A DNA stretch of 20,281 bases from Candidatus Sericytochromatia bacterium (GCA_014377495.1 JACMPN010000626.1:1-20281), one strand, 5' to 3'. Shown: positions 7,112-15,068, counted from the first letter of the stretch. Made by a program: numbers and translations. The notes: generated by a model not told the origin, from the letters alone.

Positions 7112-8020
7112 TTAGCGGGGGCGGAGCACCACCCGTTGACGCGGGTAATCGATGATCACGCGGTGGGTCGTGATCGTGCCGATCCCCAGGAGGCCGTCAT
7201 AGCCCGATGCGGCGGGGTCCGGTGTCGCCGGCATGGCCGTGTGCGGCGGCAGGACATGGACCATCTGGCCTTGCCGGGTGATCGGTCCCACGCCTAACGT
7301 TTCGCCAAACACGGGCATCGTCGCCGCCCGGTCCTGCCAATTCATCGTCAGATCCATCGTCGCGCTGGCCACCATACCGGCCTGCCGGGCCGAATCATAG
7401 GCCAGCAGGACGCCTTCGGTCGTTGGATCCAACAGCAGCCGCAGGTTCGTATCGTGGATCCGCACCTCGATGATCGGCAATCGGGTGTCTTTCCCCGCGA
7501 AGGTGAGGATGTCGTCTCCCGCCGTTTCGGCCCCTAAGGCGGTGCCCAGGCGTAGGACGTGCTGGCTCAGGTCGAACTCCACCACCGTCGTCGCCAGCAG
7601 GTCCTGTCCGATTAGTCCTAATGGCCGGATCCCATCGGCGCGCTCGGCCATTTCCGTGACATGGCTGTCTACCGTCATCAGATCGACCGGCAGGGTGACG
7701 CCGCCCAAACTGATGGGCGGGGATTTCACCATGCCGTCTTTGAGGCGCTGGTTGAGCCGGGTGACGGCATCGGGCGTTAAAAGTGAGATCGGCGCCCAGG
7801 GATCGATGCGGAAAGGCCCCGCCTGGCTGCCCAGCGATGCCAGGACATAAAGCCAATGGCTGCGTCCCTGGGTGAGGGTCACCTCGTGTGCGCCCGGCGG
7901 CGCCATCGTGGCCTGGGCCAGCTTTTCACTGCCTGGCGACAAGGTTGGTCCCGCCAGACATGCCGTGATCACCGACAACGCCAGGCAGAGACCGAGCGTG
8001 CCGGTCGCCAGCGGGCGCAT
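7112..8020 (-). CDS. Lipoprotein with two retropepsin-like (aspartyl protease) lobes, degenerate
   Basis: The 302-residue protein has a lipoprotein signal with lipobox ITAC (Cys21). Two tandem domains resemble bacterial retropepsin-like aspartyl proteases. Each lobe has the usual ending: LGLIGQDLLATTVVEFDLSQHVLRLG (134-159), and a C-terminal block with DGLLGIG and VIIDYPRQRVVLRP. The sites where active enzymes carry Asp-Thr/Ser-Gly read FRIDPWAP (Asp73) and LLLDPTTEG (Asp198), so Asp remains but Pro follows in both lobes. It may therefore be an inactive or altered protease, or a binding protein. It follows the alpha/beta hydrolase gene by 29 bases, probably as one transcript. No clear ribosome binding site precedes the ATG. 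The fold assignment is by motif only. Confidence 0.75.
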   Translation of the reverse strand: MRPLATGTLGLCLALSVITACLAGPTLSPGSEKLAQATMAPPGAHEVTLTQGRSHWLYVLASLGSQAGPFRIDPWAPISLLTPDAVTRLNQRLKDGMVKSPPISLGGVTLPVDLMTVDSHVTEMAERADGIRPLGLIGQDLLATTVVEFDLSQHVLRLGTALGAETAGDDILTFAGKDTRLPIIEVRIHDTNLRLLLDPTTEGVLLAYDSARQAGMVASATMDLTMNWQDRAATMPVFGETLGVGPITRQGQMVHVLPPHTAMPATPDPAASGYDGLLGIGTITTHRVIIDYPRQRVVLRPR

Positions 8021-8049
8021 CAGGGACGGTGCCGTGTCACGACGGCAAC

Positions 8050-8961
8050 TCAGACTGACTCGCCGGTGGCAGCGCCGACGGCCTCATCCGCATGTACGGG
8101 CAGGTGTGCGGTCAGCCAGGCCAGTCCGGCATCGCCTGCGGCCTGCTTGCTCCGGTCCCCGAGCAGGGAATGGCCGGAATCGGCGATCGTCACCCAGGAC
8201 TTGGCAGTCCCCGGCAGGGCGTCGTAAACCTGGCGGCTGTGGGCGTTGCCGACGACGGTCTCACCGTCGGCGATGATGATCCGGACGGGTTGCGTCACGG
8301 TGGCCGCGGCCCGGGAATTATCCTGTTCACCGATCATGTAATCGTAGTTATTGAGGCTGATCGAGGTCGCCAGGATCTTGTCCGAGAGGGCTTGGGCGGC
8401 CGCCTCGCGATCGATGAAAATGTCCTTGGGTGTGACCCGGTAGGGGACCATCAAATGTTTGCCGTTTAACGCCAGGACAACTTTGGCGATGCGGCTGGCG
8501 GCCGCATAGGCCATCCACTCGCCCAGGCCGACGTCCTGCCGGATCCGGTTAGGCGGGGCGAACAGCACGGCCGTGGCGGCGCCTTTGCCTTGTGGGGAGT
8601 TCAGGGCCCGCAGCACGGCGGCTGTCCCCAGGCTGTGGCCCACGAGGGCAAAGCGGCCATCGACCTCGGGCCGGGCCAGCACGGTTTCGAGCGCCCGCAG
8701 GGCGTCACCGAGATGACTGGCGGAAGTGATGTACGTGGCAGGGCCCTCGGACTCGCCGGAACCGCTGAAATCGAACGCCAGCACCACATAGCCGGCATCA
8801 GCCAGCCGCTCGGGATAATCACCCCACTCCCGCAGGCAACTGGCGAAGCCGTGACAGAGGACGACCGCCGGCCTCGGGCCTTCGGCTGCAGGCAGCCAAA
8901 GCCGGGCATGGAGGCGGGTCGGGCCTGCAATCGTGAGGGTTTCCGTCCGGCTGGCCGACAT
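8050..8961 (-). CDS. Alpha/beta hydrolase (serine esterase/peptidase-like)
   Basis: Cytoplasmic alpha/beta-hydrolase of 303 residues, with no signal peptide. The catalytic triad is Ser110 in the nucleophile elbow GHSLG, Asp232 in IIADGE and His264 in DSGHSLLGD. The oxyanion segment HGFA is at 37-40 and the FDFSGSGES block (63-71) is typical of the family. The substrate cannot be told; relatives include acyl esterases and dienelactone-hydrolase-like proteins. ATG at 8961 was chosen because AAGGAG precedes it by six bases; the frame extends 32 codons further upstream without support. It lies 115 bases after the Yip1-family gene and 29 before the retropepsin-like lipoprotein gene, all on the minus strand. 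Confidence 0.9.
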   Translation of the reverse strand: MSASRTETLTIAGPTRLHARLWLPAAEGPRPAVVLCHGFASCLREWGDYPERLADAGYVVLAFDFSGSGESEGPATYITSASHLGDALRALETVLARPEVDGRFALVGHSLGTAAVLRALNSPQGKGAATAVLFAPPNRIRQDVGLGEWMAYAAASRIAKVVLALNGKHLMVPYRVTPKDIFIDREAAAQALSDKILATSISLNNYDYMIGEQDNSRAAATVTQPVRIIIADGETVVGNAHSRQVYDALPGTAKSWVTIADSGHSLLGDRSKQAAGDAGLAWLTAHLPVHADEAVGAATGESV

Positions 8962-9076
8962 GGGGACTCCTTCGTAAACCATGATAATTCTCTCGGTATC
9001 GTAGCATTTACCCTGTTTCATCCGGATTGCCAGGTCGAGCCCCCATCCCGGCGCCAAAAATCAGCAAACCCACCCT

Positions 9077-9613
9077 TCAGGAGGCGAGGCCAATGAGGAC
9101 TAGCATCCCGCCGCTCAGCGGCAACAATGAGAACAGCAATCCGACGAGGGCCAGCGCCGCCAGGCTCTGCCCGGTCGTCAGGCCGGCCGCCCGGCAGACG
9201 GCCCGCACGGTGAGGACGACCATCCAGGTGATCACGGCGAGGCTGAGGACACTGCCCCAGGTCGGACCCAGCCACCGTCCCAGCGTGGCCGTCACCGGCA
9301 GGAGCACCAACGGCACACTGGCCCAGCCAAGGCCGGTCAGCACGGTCCGCCAGAGCCCGTCGCCGCCGACGATGCCCGTCGTTGCGTACCAGATGGTGCC
9401 GCCGACGAACCAGCCGGCCATCGCCAGGATCAAGCCGAGCAGGACACCGGCGACCAAGGGCAGGCCCAAGGCGCCAGCCGCCTGGATACCCAGGATGGCC
9501 CCGACAACCAGCACGGTCAGCGCCGCCCCGCCGAGATGACAGCGATCGACGACTCGGTCCAGCCCGTGACCGGGACGGACGAAGAGATAGTAGGTGTCAG
9601 TCAGCCACGTCAT
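9077..9613 (-). CDS. Yip1 family integral membrane protein
   Basis: Small polytopic inner-membrane protein of 178 residues with about five hydrophobic segments (roughly 28-46, 51-78, 93-113, 118-141 and 149-177). The short N-terminal segment TYYLFVRPGHGLDR before the first helix, the GGTIWYATTGIVGG block and the overall layout fit the Yip1 domain. Bacterial members have no settled function. The ATG at 9613 overlaps the sppA stop codon by four bases (ATGA), which favours translational coupling with sppA and a shared membrane-related role. A longer frame starting at 9730 lies wholly inside sppA and is not supported. Confidence 0.8.
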   Translation of the reverse strand: MTWLTDTYYLFVRPGHGLDRVVDRCHLGGAALTVLVVGAILGIQAAGALGLPLVAGVLLGLILAMAGWFVGGTIWYATTGIVGGDGLWRTVLTGLGWASVPLVLLPVTATLGRWLGPTWGSVLSLAVITWMVVLTVRAVCRAAGLTTGQSLAALALVGLLFSLLPLSGGMLVLIGLAS

Positions 9614-10557
9614 GGCTGGTCGTACAGGACGAGCGGCACTTTGGCCTGCCAGGTGATCGTCTTGAGGCTGTCGGCCAGGGTCAATGGCCACTGGGGCGCT
9701 TTGCCCTCGAGGCCGATGTCGTCGATCCAAGTGGACCAGTTACTGCGGGAGTAGTTCTTCACCTTGGGATCGCCCTTGATGCCGGCCCGACGGCCGAGGA
9801 TGCGAATAGCATCCGTCCGGGACCCGAGGGTGTCGATCAGTTTGAGCGTTTTCGCCTGCTCTCCCGTGTAGATCTGGCCACCGGCCAGGGACTTGACCTG
9901 CTCCACCGTCATCTTGCGGCCTTTGGCCACGTCACCAAGAAACTGATCGTAGGTATTGTTGATCAGGCTCTGGAGTAGGGCCCGCTCCGGAGGCGTCATT
10001 GACCGGTAGGGCGAGCCGATGTCCTTGAACGGGCCCGTCTTGATCACTTCGGGGACGACGCCGATCTTGTCGAGCAACCCCTTGGCGTTGAACATGTACA
10101 TGATCACGCCGATGCTGCCCGTCAGGGTGGCGCGGTTGGCGACGATCTCGTCGGCGGCGGCGGCGATGTAGTAACCGCCGGAAGCGGCGATGTCGCCCAT
10201 CGAGCAGACCACAGGGATGTGGTTTGTCTCCTTGATCCGCCGGACTTCCTCAAAAACCTCCTGTGACGCAGCGGCCGACCCGCCGGGGCTGTCGACGGTG
10301 AGCAGGATGCCCTTGACCTTTTCCTTGGCGGCCTGGCGCAGGGATTGCACGATCCGCGTCGACGAGGCGCCCGTGGACCCGCGACTCATGATCCCGCCCA
10401 CCACCTCGATCTCGGCCAGATCGCCGGCCCGACCGAAGGACATGCGGTCCGTGAAGCCGCGCTCCTCGGAGGGTTGTTCACGAGCGGGGCTCGCCAAATT
10501 ACCAATGGCAGTGATCAAGCAACAGAGCAAGATCACGCCGGCCGTCAGACGCTCCAC
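9610..10557 (-). CDS. sppA: Signal peptide peptidase SppA, 36-kDa (short) type
   Basis: Membrane-anchored serine protease that degrades cleaved signal peptides. The 315-residue protein is the short, single-domain type. One N-terminal hydrophobic segment (about 5-22) is followed by the ClpP-like domain: VDSPGGSAAAS (88-98), nucleophile Ser126 in GDIAASGGYY, and general base Lys178 in TGPFKDIGSPYR. The 52-residue gap between Ser and Lys matches the Ser-Lys spacing known for Bacillus SppA. The start is GTG at 10557 with AGGAGG four bases upstream. It begins a minus-strand group with the overlapping Yip1-family gene and is divergent from the DUF3465 lipoprotein gene. Confidence 0.95.
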   Translation of the reverse strand: MERLTAGVILLCCLITAIGNLASPAREQPSEERGFTDRMSFGRAGDLAEIEVVGGIMSRGSTGASSTRIVQSLRQAAKEKVKGILLTVDSPGGSAAASQEVFEEVRRIKETNHIPVVCSMGDIAASGGYYIAAAADEIVANRATLTGSIGVIMYMFNAKGLLDKIGVVPEVIKTGPFKDIGSPYRSMTPPERALLQSLINNTYDQFLGDVAKGRKMTVEQVKSLAGGQIYTGEQAKTLKLIDTLGSRTDAIRILGRRAGIKGDPKVKNYSRSNWSTWIDDIGLEGKAPQWPLTLADSLKTITWQAKVPLVLYDQP

Positions 10558-10629
10558 GGTTCCTCCTAACAGTCTGGAATCCTGCCGGCAGTATACCCAA
10601 CACCCTGATCGATCCCCCAGAACAGGTGA

Positions 10630-10659
10630 TTGACGGAAAAGTGGAATTTAGGTTAAACT
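10630..10659 (+). promoter_or_regulatory. Sigma70-type promoter of the DUF3465 lipoprotein gene
   Basis: TTGACG (10630-10635) and TAAACT (10654-10659) are separated by 18 bases. The block around the -10 site, TTAAACTTA (10653-10661), is identical to that of the amidase promoter near base 912. Transcription would start near 10666, giving a leader of about 65 bases that includes the hairpin at 10692-10711. Confidence 0.6.
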
Positions 10660-10691
10660 TAGCTCAAATTAAGGGATCACCGAAGCGTCTC

Positions 10692-10711
10692 TGGCAGCAT
10701 CGTCGCTGCCA
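10692..10711 (+). other. Leader hairpin upstream of the DUF3465 gene
   Basis: TGGCAGC (10692-10698) pairs with GCTGCCA (10705-10711) across a six-base loop, a seven-base-pair stem. It lies between the predicted transcription start and the ribosome binding site AAGGA (10721-10725). It may stabilise the mRNA or affect translation; no T-run follows. Confidence 0.4.
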
Positions 10712-10731
10712 ATGCAGAGAAAGGACCCATC

Positions 10732-11187
10732 ATGGGCCGTCGCCGAAACCCTACCGCCTGGGCGGTTGTCGCATTGTTCAGCCTTGCCGTCGTCGGCTGT
10801 GGCCGTCCCGTTTATCCGACCGCGGCACCGATGGCCCGTTGGGCCGCACCGCAGGCCCCGGTCTCGAGCCTGGCCGGAAAGCCGGTTCAACCTGAACCAC
10901 AAAAGGAACAGCTCCTCGTCAGCGGCGTCGTCACCGAGGTCTTACCCGCTGACACCGACGATCGTCCCCACCAGCTCTTTATCATCAAGGTGGCGGGCAA
11001 GCTGATCAAGGTCGCCCACAACACGGGTCTGGCACCTTCCGTGCCGCTCCAGGTCGGCTCGGCCCTCGAGATCAAGGGCGAGTATCTCCATACCCAACCC
11101 ATGCCGGTCCTCCATTGGACCCACCTCGACCCGGGTCACAAACATGAAGACGGTTACATCCTCTTCAACGGCCGGAAGTATCAGTAA
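10732..11187 (+). CDS. DUF3465-family lipoprotein
   Basis: Predicted lipoprotein of 151 residues with signal peptide and lipobox VVGC (Cys23), followed by a Pro/Ala-rich linker (about 25-58) and a small beta-rich domain. The domain shows the pattern of DUF3465: VSGVVTEVLPADTDD, HQLFIIKV, IKVAHNTGLAP, LEIKGEYL, LHWTHLDPGHKHEDGYI and a terminal NGRKYQ. The function of the family is not known. Several conserved His residues near the C-terminus could bind metal or take part in catalysis, but that is inference. The ATG has AAGGA seven bases upstream. It is followed on the same strand, 122 bases on, by a phospholipase-D-fold lipoprotein, so both may act at the cell surface. Confidence 0.83.
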   Translation: MGRRRNPTAWAVVALFSLAVVGCGRPVYPTAAPMARWAAPQAPVSSLAGKPVQPEPQKEQLLVSGVVTEVLPADTDDRPHQLFIIKVAGKLIKVAHNTGLAPSVPLQVGSALEIKGEYLHTQPMPVLHWTHLDPGHKHEDGYILFNGRKYQ

Positions 11188-11309
11188 TCCCGTCCGACCC
11201 ACCGTGCGTGGCCCGGCGATAATGGCTTCTTAATCCAATCATCAGGAAAGATTCATCGCTCAGCTTGCGATAACGGAGTCATGGGGACATATGGATAGGT
11301 GGTTTTGGC

Positions 11310-12422
11310 ATGATTAAACGGATGCATCAGTGGAGCGGCGCATTGCTCGCTGTCGGGATCACGCTGCTGGCAGCGTGCGGTCCGATGCCCGTCGCCTCCC
11401 CGTCCGGCTCAGTCGGGCTGTCGCGTGCGGCGTCCTCTGCCCCTACGCAGACTCTGCTGGTCATGCCGGACGCTGGCCCCAGCGGCATCCTCGCTGCCAT
11501 CGACGCCGCCAAGCGGACGATCGACGTCGAGGTCTACATGCTCTCCGACGGCGGCATCTGCGACGCCCTGACCCGGGCGGCCAAGCGTGGCGTGCAGGTT
11601 CGGGCCCTCCTGGAGCCCCAGCCTTACAACCCCGGCGATCCCAACAAACCGATCCCCACCAACAGCGTCACCCGCAAGAAGATGGCCGACTCGGGCGTCG
11701 TCTTTCGCTGGACAAACAAGGAAAGCTTTACCTACACCCACCAGAAGAGTTTTGTCGTCGATGGCGCCGTGGCGTTCATCATGACGATGAACTTGTCCAA
11801 GGCTGCCATGCTGGACAATCGTGAATTCATCATCATCGAAAAGGATCCCCAGCGGGTGAAGCTGGTTCAGCAGTTATTCGATGCTGATTGGAGCTACACG
11901 CCCTTCGATGCGAAGAACCTCGGCTCGCTCGTCTTGAGCCCGGTGAACTCCCGCAGCCAGCTGACGTCGCTGATCGAGTCGGCACAGCGGACGCTGGTCA
12001 TGGAAATCGAGGTGTTCTTTGATCCCGCCATTTTCGACCTGCTCGCCAAAAAGATGAAGCAGGGCGTGGTCATCTCCGTGCTGCTGCCCAGCCCCAAAAA
12101 GATCGACTTCGGCCTGCAGACTGTGGCTGAGCTCCGCAAGCGCGGTGTGACGAACGTCCGCTTTATCCAAGCCCCGATGATCCACGCCAAACTGATCGTC
12201 GCCGATGGCGCCCGCGCCTACATCGGTTCCATCAACCCGACGACCAATTCCATGGACAACAACCGGGAACTGGGGATCATCCTGGATGAGCCGGGTATCG
12301 TCAGCAAGCTGGTGCAGGTCAACGTCGCCGACTGGTCCAAAGGCGAGGATTTCCCGGCCACCATCCAGACCAGGGGCCGAACGGTGACCAAAGCCCCCAT
12401 CGATTTCGAGCCGATCTTCTAA
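11310..12422 (+). CDS. Phospholipase D/nuclease-fold lipoprotein with two HKD motifs
   Basis: Predicted phosphodiesterase of 370 residues, anchored by a lipoprotein signal with lipobox LAAC (Cys23). Two PLD-fold halves are visible. The first has VEVYMLSD (73-80) and HKD motif His144-x-Lys146-x4-Asp151, followed by MTMN where a Gly-Ser pair is usual. The second has MEIEVFFD (231-238) and His292-x-Lys294-x4-Asp299 with IGSIN (305-309) intact. Proteins of this fold include cardiolipin synthases, phospholipases and nucleases such as Nuc. The soluble, single-anchored layout fits an extracytoplasmic nuclease or phospholipase better than a cardiolipin synthase. AGGTGG lies seven bases before the ATG at 11310. 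It sits between the DUF3465 gene and a membrane protein gene on the same strand. Confidence 0.9.
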   Translation: MIKRMHQWSGALLAVGITLLAACGPMPVASPSGSVGLSRAASSAPTQTLLVMPDAGPSGILAAIDAAKRTIDVEVYMLSDGGICDALTRAAKRGVQVRALLEPQPYNPGDPNKPIPTNSVTRKKMADSGVVFRWTNKESFTYTHQKSFVVDGAVAFIMTMNLSKAAMLDNREFIIIEKDPQRVKLVQQLFDADWSYTPFDAKNLGSLVLSPVNSRSQLTSLIESAQRTLVMEIEVFFDPAIFDLLAKKMKQGVVISVLLPSPKKIDFGLQTVAELRKRGVTNVRFIQAPMIHAKLIVADGARAYIGSINPTTNSMDNNRELGIILDEPGIVSKLVQVNVADWSKGEDFPATIQTRGRTVTKAPIDFEPIF

Positions 12423-12534
12423 AGCGCCGGTTCTTAACCAGGAACTATTCACCAGATAAGCCGTCTTAAACTTCAGGGGTGTGCCACCGCACGCCCCTGT
12501 CGTAGTTCAAAGACTGTCCGGAGATTTTGGGACC

Positions 12535-13149
12535 ATGCGGGATACTCTCAGGCACCAGGTACGTTGGAGCATCTTGGCCCTCGGCCTCGTCAGCGCGCTC
12601 GTCGCCGGGGCACACACGTTGGGCGTTGTAGCACCTGCCGACCACTGGTTTTGGAACAGCTTCGGCCTGTGGAGCGGGATCGTCTGCGCTGCGGTCAGTC
12701 TGGGCTGGCAGGCTGCCATGTTGGGCGCCTGTCGGATCCTGGACGGCGCAGGTCCCGTGACGGCCTGGCAGGAGAGCGAACGGCACCGGTTGCTGGCTGC
12801 GGGATTTGGCCGGGCGTTGTTTTGCGGCACCTTGCTGGTCCTGGCCGAAGAGCTCTTGTTGCGCAGCCTGCTCCTGCCGCTGATCGGTTCCCTCGCAGTC
12901 ATCGCCTTGGCGGGCGCCCTCCGCTGGCGTGCCGGCCGCCGGGCCACCCTCTGGGGAATGGCGCAGGCACTCCTGTTGACCGCCGTCGCCTTGTTTACGA
13001 GCAATACTCTGGCTGCCCTGGTGGCCCATCTGCTGACCGAAATAATCTGGCTTTCCTATCTCGCCTTGGCCCCCTGGCGGCCGGGGTTTGCCCTGACCCA
13101 GTTTTCGGGTGCCGGCAACCTCAGCGAGGCGATCTCCGAAGTCCCCTGA
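12535..13149 (+). CDS. CPBP-like (CAAX protease/bacteriocin-processing) membrane protein
   Basis: Integral membrane protein of 204 residues with about six hydrophobic segments. The segment AEELLLRSLLLPLIG (104-118) matches the first motif of CPBP glutamic intramembrane proteases (Glu105, Glu106 and Arg110 as EExxxR). LVAHLLTEI (162-170) resembles the last motif, with His165, though the usual Asn is Glu. The middle F-x3-H motif is not found; that region reads TLWGMAQALL. It may thus be a weakened or non-catalytic member. ATG at 12535 was chosen over the GTG at 12481 because hydrophobic residues start soon after. A GGAG lies 11 bases upstream, which is far. TTAAACTT at 12466-12473 may be a -10 region. 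The gene is convergent with the one ending at 13203. Confidence 0.65.
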   Translation: MRDTLRHQVRWSILALGLVSALVAGAHTLGVVAPADHWFWNSFGLWSGIVCAAVSLGWQAAMLGACRILDGAGPVTAWQESERHRLLAAGFGRALFCGTLLVLAEELLLRSLLLPLIGSLAVIALAGALRWRAGRRATLWGMAQALLLTAVALFTSNTLAALVAHLLTEIIWLSYLALAPWRPGFALTQFSGAGNLSEAISEVP

Positions 13150-13202
13150 GGACCTCGTGGCGGTATCACGCCAAGTGGGCGCCTGGCGGGCCGGCGCTGC
13201 TT

Positions 13203-14207
13203 TCAGTGGCCCGTCGGCTTGGGTGACGGCTTTTGGGCCGGCTTGGGCGAGGCTGCGGATTTGATGCCGATTTCCCGGCCATACCTGGTTTGCTGGTGGT
13301 TCGTGGTGAACACGTTTAGGGACTTGCCCTGCCGCCAGGCCACGATCAGGTCGTGGAGCATGTTGGGATTGTGACGCACTGAGTTGGCCGAGACGAAGGT
13401 ATGCCGACCGTCGCTCAACGTCACCACGGCATGACCCTCTTTGGTCATCTGGACATCCTTGACCGTGGTTGTGAGTGAGAGGGCGCCTAGGCCGGGCGAC
13501 TTGTTCGGTGCCTTTTCCCGGAATTTCGACCAACCGTAGCCGCTGAGCAGCATGGCGGCACAGGCGACCAGGACCGGGAGCCGCCATGTGCGGCGTGATT
13601 TTTGCGGCAGCGGGACCGGGCGTTTGGCGAAGTGGGCGGTGGATGACGCCGTGGATTGCTCCCGCACCGCTGGCTGCCGATGGTCGTCCGCATCAGACGG
13701 GATCAGGTTTTCGGTGAGCTCACTGGTCCCGATCGGCAGGCCGGCCACGTGGTGGAGGACGGCGAGGATGGTGTCAACCACGTCGCCAGGGGCCTGGACC
13801 ACCACCTGGGAGTCGAACACGAGCACGTGCCACCCAGCCTCACAGAGGCGTTCGGATTGGCTGGTCGACCATTGGGCCGATTTGATCACGATGGCAAATT
13901 TGGGTCCCGGGGACGCAGTGTCCAACGCCAAGGTTACCGTCAGTTCCGGCAATCCCGCCGGCTCATAACCCCAGGCAGCGCGCAGCGCATAGTCCCGAAC
14001 GAAGTGATAGAGGTTCGCCGTGCCGATCAGGCGGTTCTGCATCGCCTGATGGAGGGTGCGCTGGGCGGAAGACTGGGGATCGGGCTGCCCTTCGAAGGTG
14101 GATGAGGCCGTGACCGAGACCGCCCTTGCCAGCCGCACAGGCTCCCAGCCCGATGGACTCGCAAGGGTGCCGGTTTTGAGCTTTAACTTGCCGCTATTGC
14201 CGTTCAT
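13203..14207 (-). CDS. Single-pass membrane protein with possible nuclease-like N-terminal domain, unknown function
   Basis: I do not recognise this family. The 334-residue protein has a cytoplasmic-looking region (about 1-200), one hydrophobic helix (about 208-227, flanked by RRTWR and SKFREK) and a C-terminal region ending in a Pro/Lys-rich tail. The N-terminal part around 88-155 (LTVTLALD, FAIVIKSAQWS, SERLCEAGWHVLVFDSQVV, VVDTILAVLHH) looks like the beta-alpha-beta core of restriction-endonuclease-fold proteins such as DUF559, but the usual Glu before the Lys is missing. This is a weak structural guess. A C-terminal segment (VVTLSDGRHTFVSANSV) resembles a small beta domain. ATG at 14207 has AGGA nine bases upstream; an in-frame GTG at 14255 is the alternative. 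A good promoter lies at 14294-14323. Confidence 0.7.
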   Translation of the reverse strand: MNGNSGKLKLKTGTLASPSGWEPVRLARAVSVTASSTFEGQPDPQSSAQRTLHQAMQNRLIGTANLYHFVRDYALRAAWGYEPAGLPELTVTLALDTASPGPKFAIVIKSAQWSTSQSERLCEAGWHVLVFDSQVVVQAPGDVVDTILAVLHHVAGLPIGTSELTENLIPSDADDHRQPAVREQSTASSTAHFAKRPVPLPQKSRRTWRLPVLVACAAMLLSGYGWSKFREKAPNKSPGLGALSLTTTVKDVQMTKEGHAVVTLSDGRHTFVSANSVRHNPNMLHDLIVAWRQGKSLNVFTTNHQQTRYGREIGIKSAASPKPAQKPSPKPTGH

Positions 14208-14293
14208 CGTGCGAGGTCCTGGCCGATCGTCACTCTGTGGATAGAAAACGGTCACAGCTTCCCCGGTAATCCAGGGGCGGTTGCTGGAATACC

Positions 14294-14323
14294 ATTATAC
14301 GCCCGACTGATTTCCCCGGTCCA
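14294..14323 (-). promoter_or_regulatory. Promoter upstream of the 13203-14207 gene
   Basis: On the minus strand a perfect -10 TATAAT (14299-14294) has TGGACC (14323-14318) 18 bases upstream, a four-of-six match to the -35 consensus. Transcription would start near 14287, compatible with either the GTG at 14255 or the ATG at 14207. Confidence 0.6.
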
Positions 14324-14361
14324 TGGGCGACTGTCGGTACTCCCCACCGGTCTTGACGGCG

Positions 14362-14805
14362 TTAGCGGGCGGCTTGGGCCAGGATGGCCTGGTCACGGGC
14401 CAAAACGTCGCAGCGCTCGTTCTCGATGTGGCCGCTGTGGCCCTTGACCCAGACCCACGTCAGGGTGTGGGGTTTGCTGGCCAGCAACAGGGATTTCCAC
14501 AGGTCTTGGTTCTCGACGGGCTTTTTCTGGCTGTTCATCCAGCCACGCTTTTGCCAGCCGGCGATCCACTCGGTCATCCCCTTGATCACATACTGGCTAT
14601 CGGTGCAGATCTGCACCGATACGGGCCGGGTCATCGACTGCAACGCCTGGATCACACCCATCAGTTCCATGCGGTTGTTGGTGGTGTGCACCTCACTGCC
14701 GGAGAGGACCTTTTCGTGGCCGCCGGCCCGCATGATGGCGGCCCAGCCACCCGGTCCCGGATTGCCCAGGCAGGCTCCGTCGGTAAACACTTCAACATCT
14801 GGCAT
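14362..14805 (-). CDS. rnhA: Ribonuclease HI
   Basis: Degrades the RNA strand of RNA-DNA hybrids, removing R-loops and primers. The 147-residue protein is full length for the bacterial RNase HI type and keeps all catalytic residues: Asp9 (FTDGAC), Glu47 (NRMELM), Asp69 (CTDSQYV), His123 (VKGHSGH) and Asp133 (ERCDVLA). All are offset by one from the Escherichia coli numbering. The basic handle region WIAGWQKRGWMNSQKKPV (80-97) is also present. The ATG at 14805 has only a weak GAGATG site upstream. It follows the radical SAM gene on the same strand with a 263-base gap that includes a possible terminator, so it may have its own promoter. Confidence 0.97.
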   Translation of the reverse strand: MPDVEVFTDGACLGNPGPGGWAAIMRAGGHEKVLSGSEVHTTNNRMELMGVIQALQSMTRPVSVQICTDSQYVIKGMTEWIAGWQKRGWMNSQKKPVENQDLWKSLLLASKPHTLTWVWVKGHSGHIENERCDVLARDQAILAQAAR

Positions 14806-14988
14806 GGTGGCAACATCTCATGGTTCGGAAGGTCGGAAAATCAGGTGCCCTGTGACTTTGGCTCAACTCATGCGGCCCAGTGGCTGCACCGTTCGGCCCG
14901 GGCTCGTCTCAGACAGGATACCGGAAGGTGGTCACCTGTGAGTGCGTGTCGTTAGGAATGTGGCTGCCCGTTGCGAGAACGGTCGGGC

Positions 14989-15018
14989 AAAAAAAGTACC
15001 GCCCCGAGGCCTCCCTCG
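14989..15018 (-). terminator. Possible terminator after the radical SAM gene
   Basis: Read on the minus strand, CGAGG (15018-15014) and CCTCG (15009-15005) form a five-base-pair stem, and a run of seven T lies at 14995-14989 after nine more bases. The stem is short and the T-run is set back, so this is tentative. It lies about 50 bases after the radical SAM stop codon. Confidence 0.35.
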
Positions 15019-15068
15019 AAACGGTTGGTCTTGGTCGGAACGGGTCCCAGTGCCCGCACCCCCTCCCG

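Noticed and set aside
11267..11274. Extended -10-like TGCGATAAC before the PLD-fold gene
   Set aside because: Only four of six bases match the -10 consensus and no -35 is visible; not strong enough to list as a promoter.
12466..12473. TTAAACTT before the CPBP-like gene as another copy of the shared promoter
   Set aside because: No acceptable -35 hexamer lies 16-19 bases upstream, so the match to the two good copies is incomplete.
13179..13197. GCGCC/GGCGC hairpin between convergent genes as a terminator
   Set aside because: Only five base pairs, nine-base loop and just TTT nearby; such stems are common by chance in this base composition.
12466..13587. 373-codon minus-strand frame over the CPBP-like gene
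   Set aside because: The translation is Gln/Gly/Arg-rich without domains and conflicts with a membrane protein of plausible topology on the other strand and with the gene at 13203-14207.
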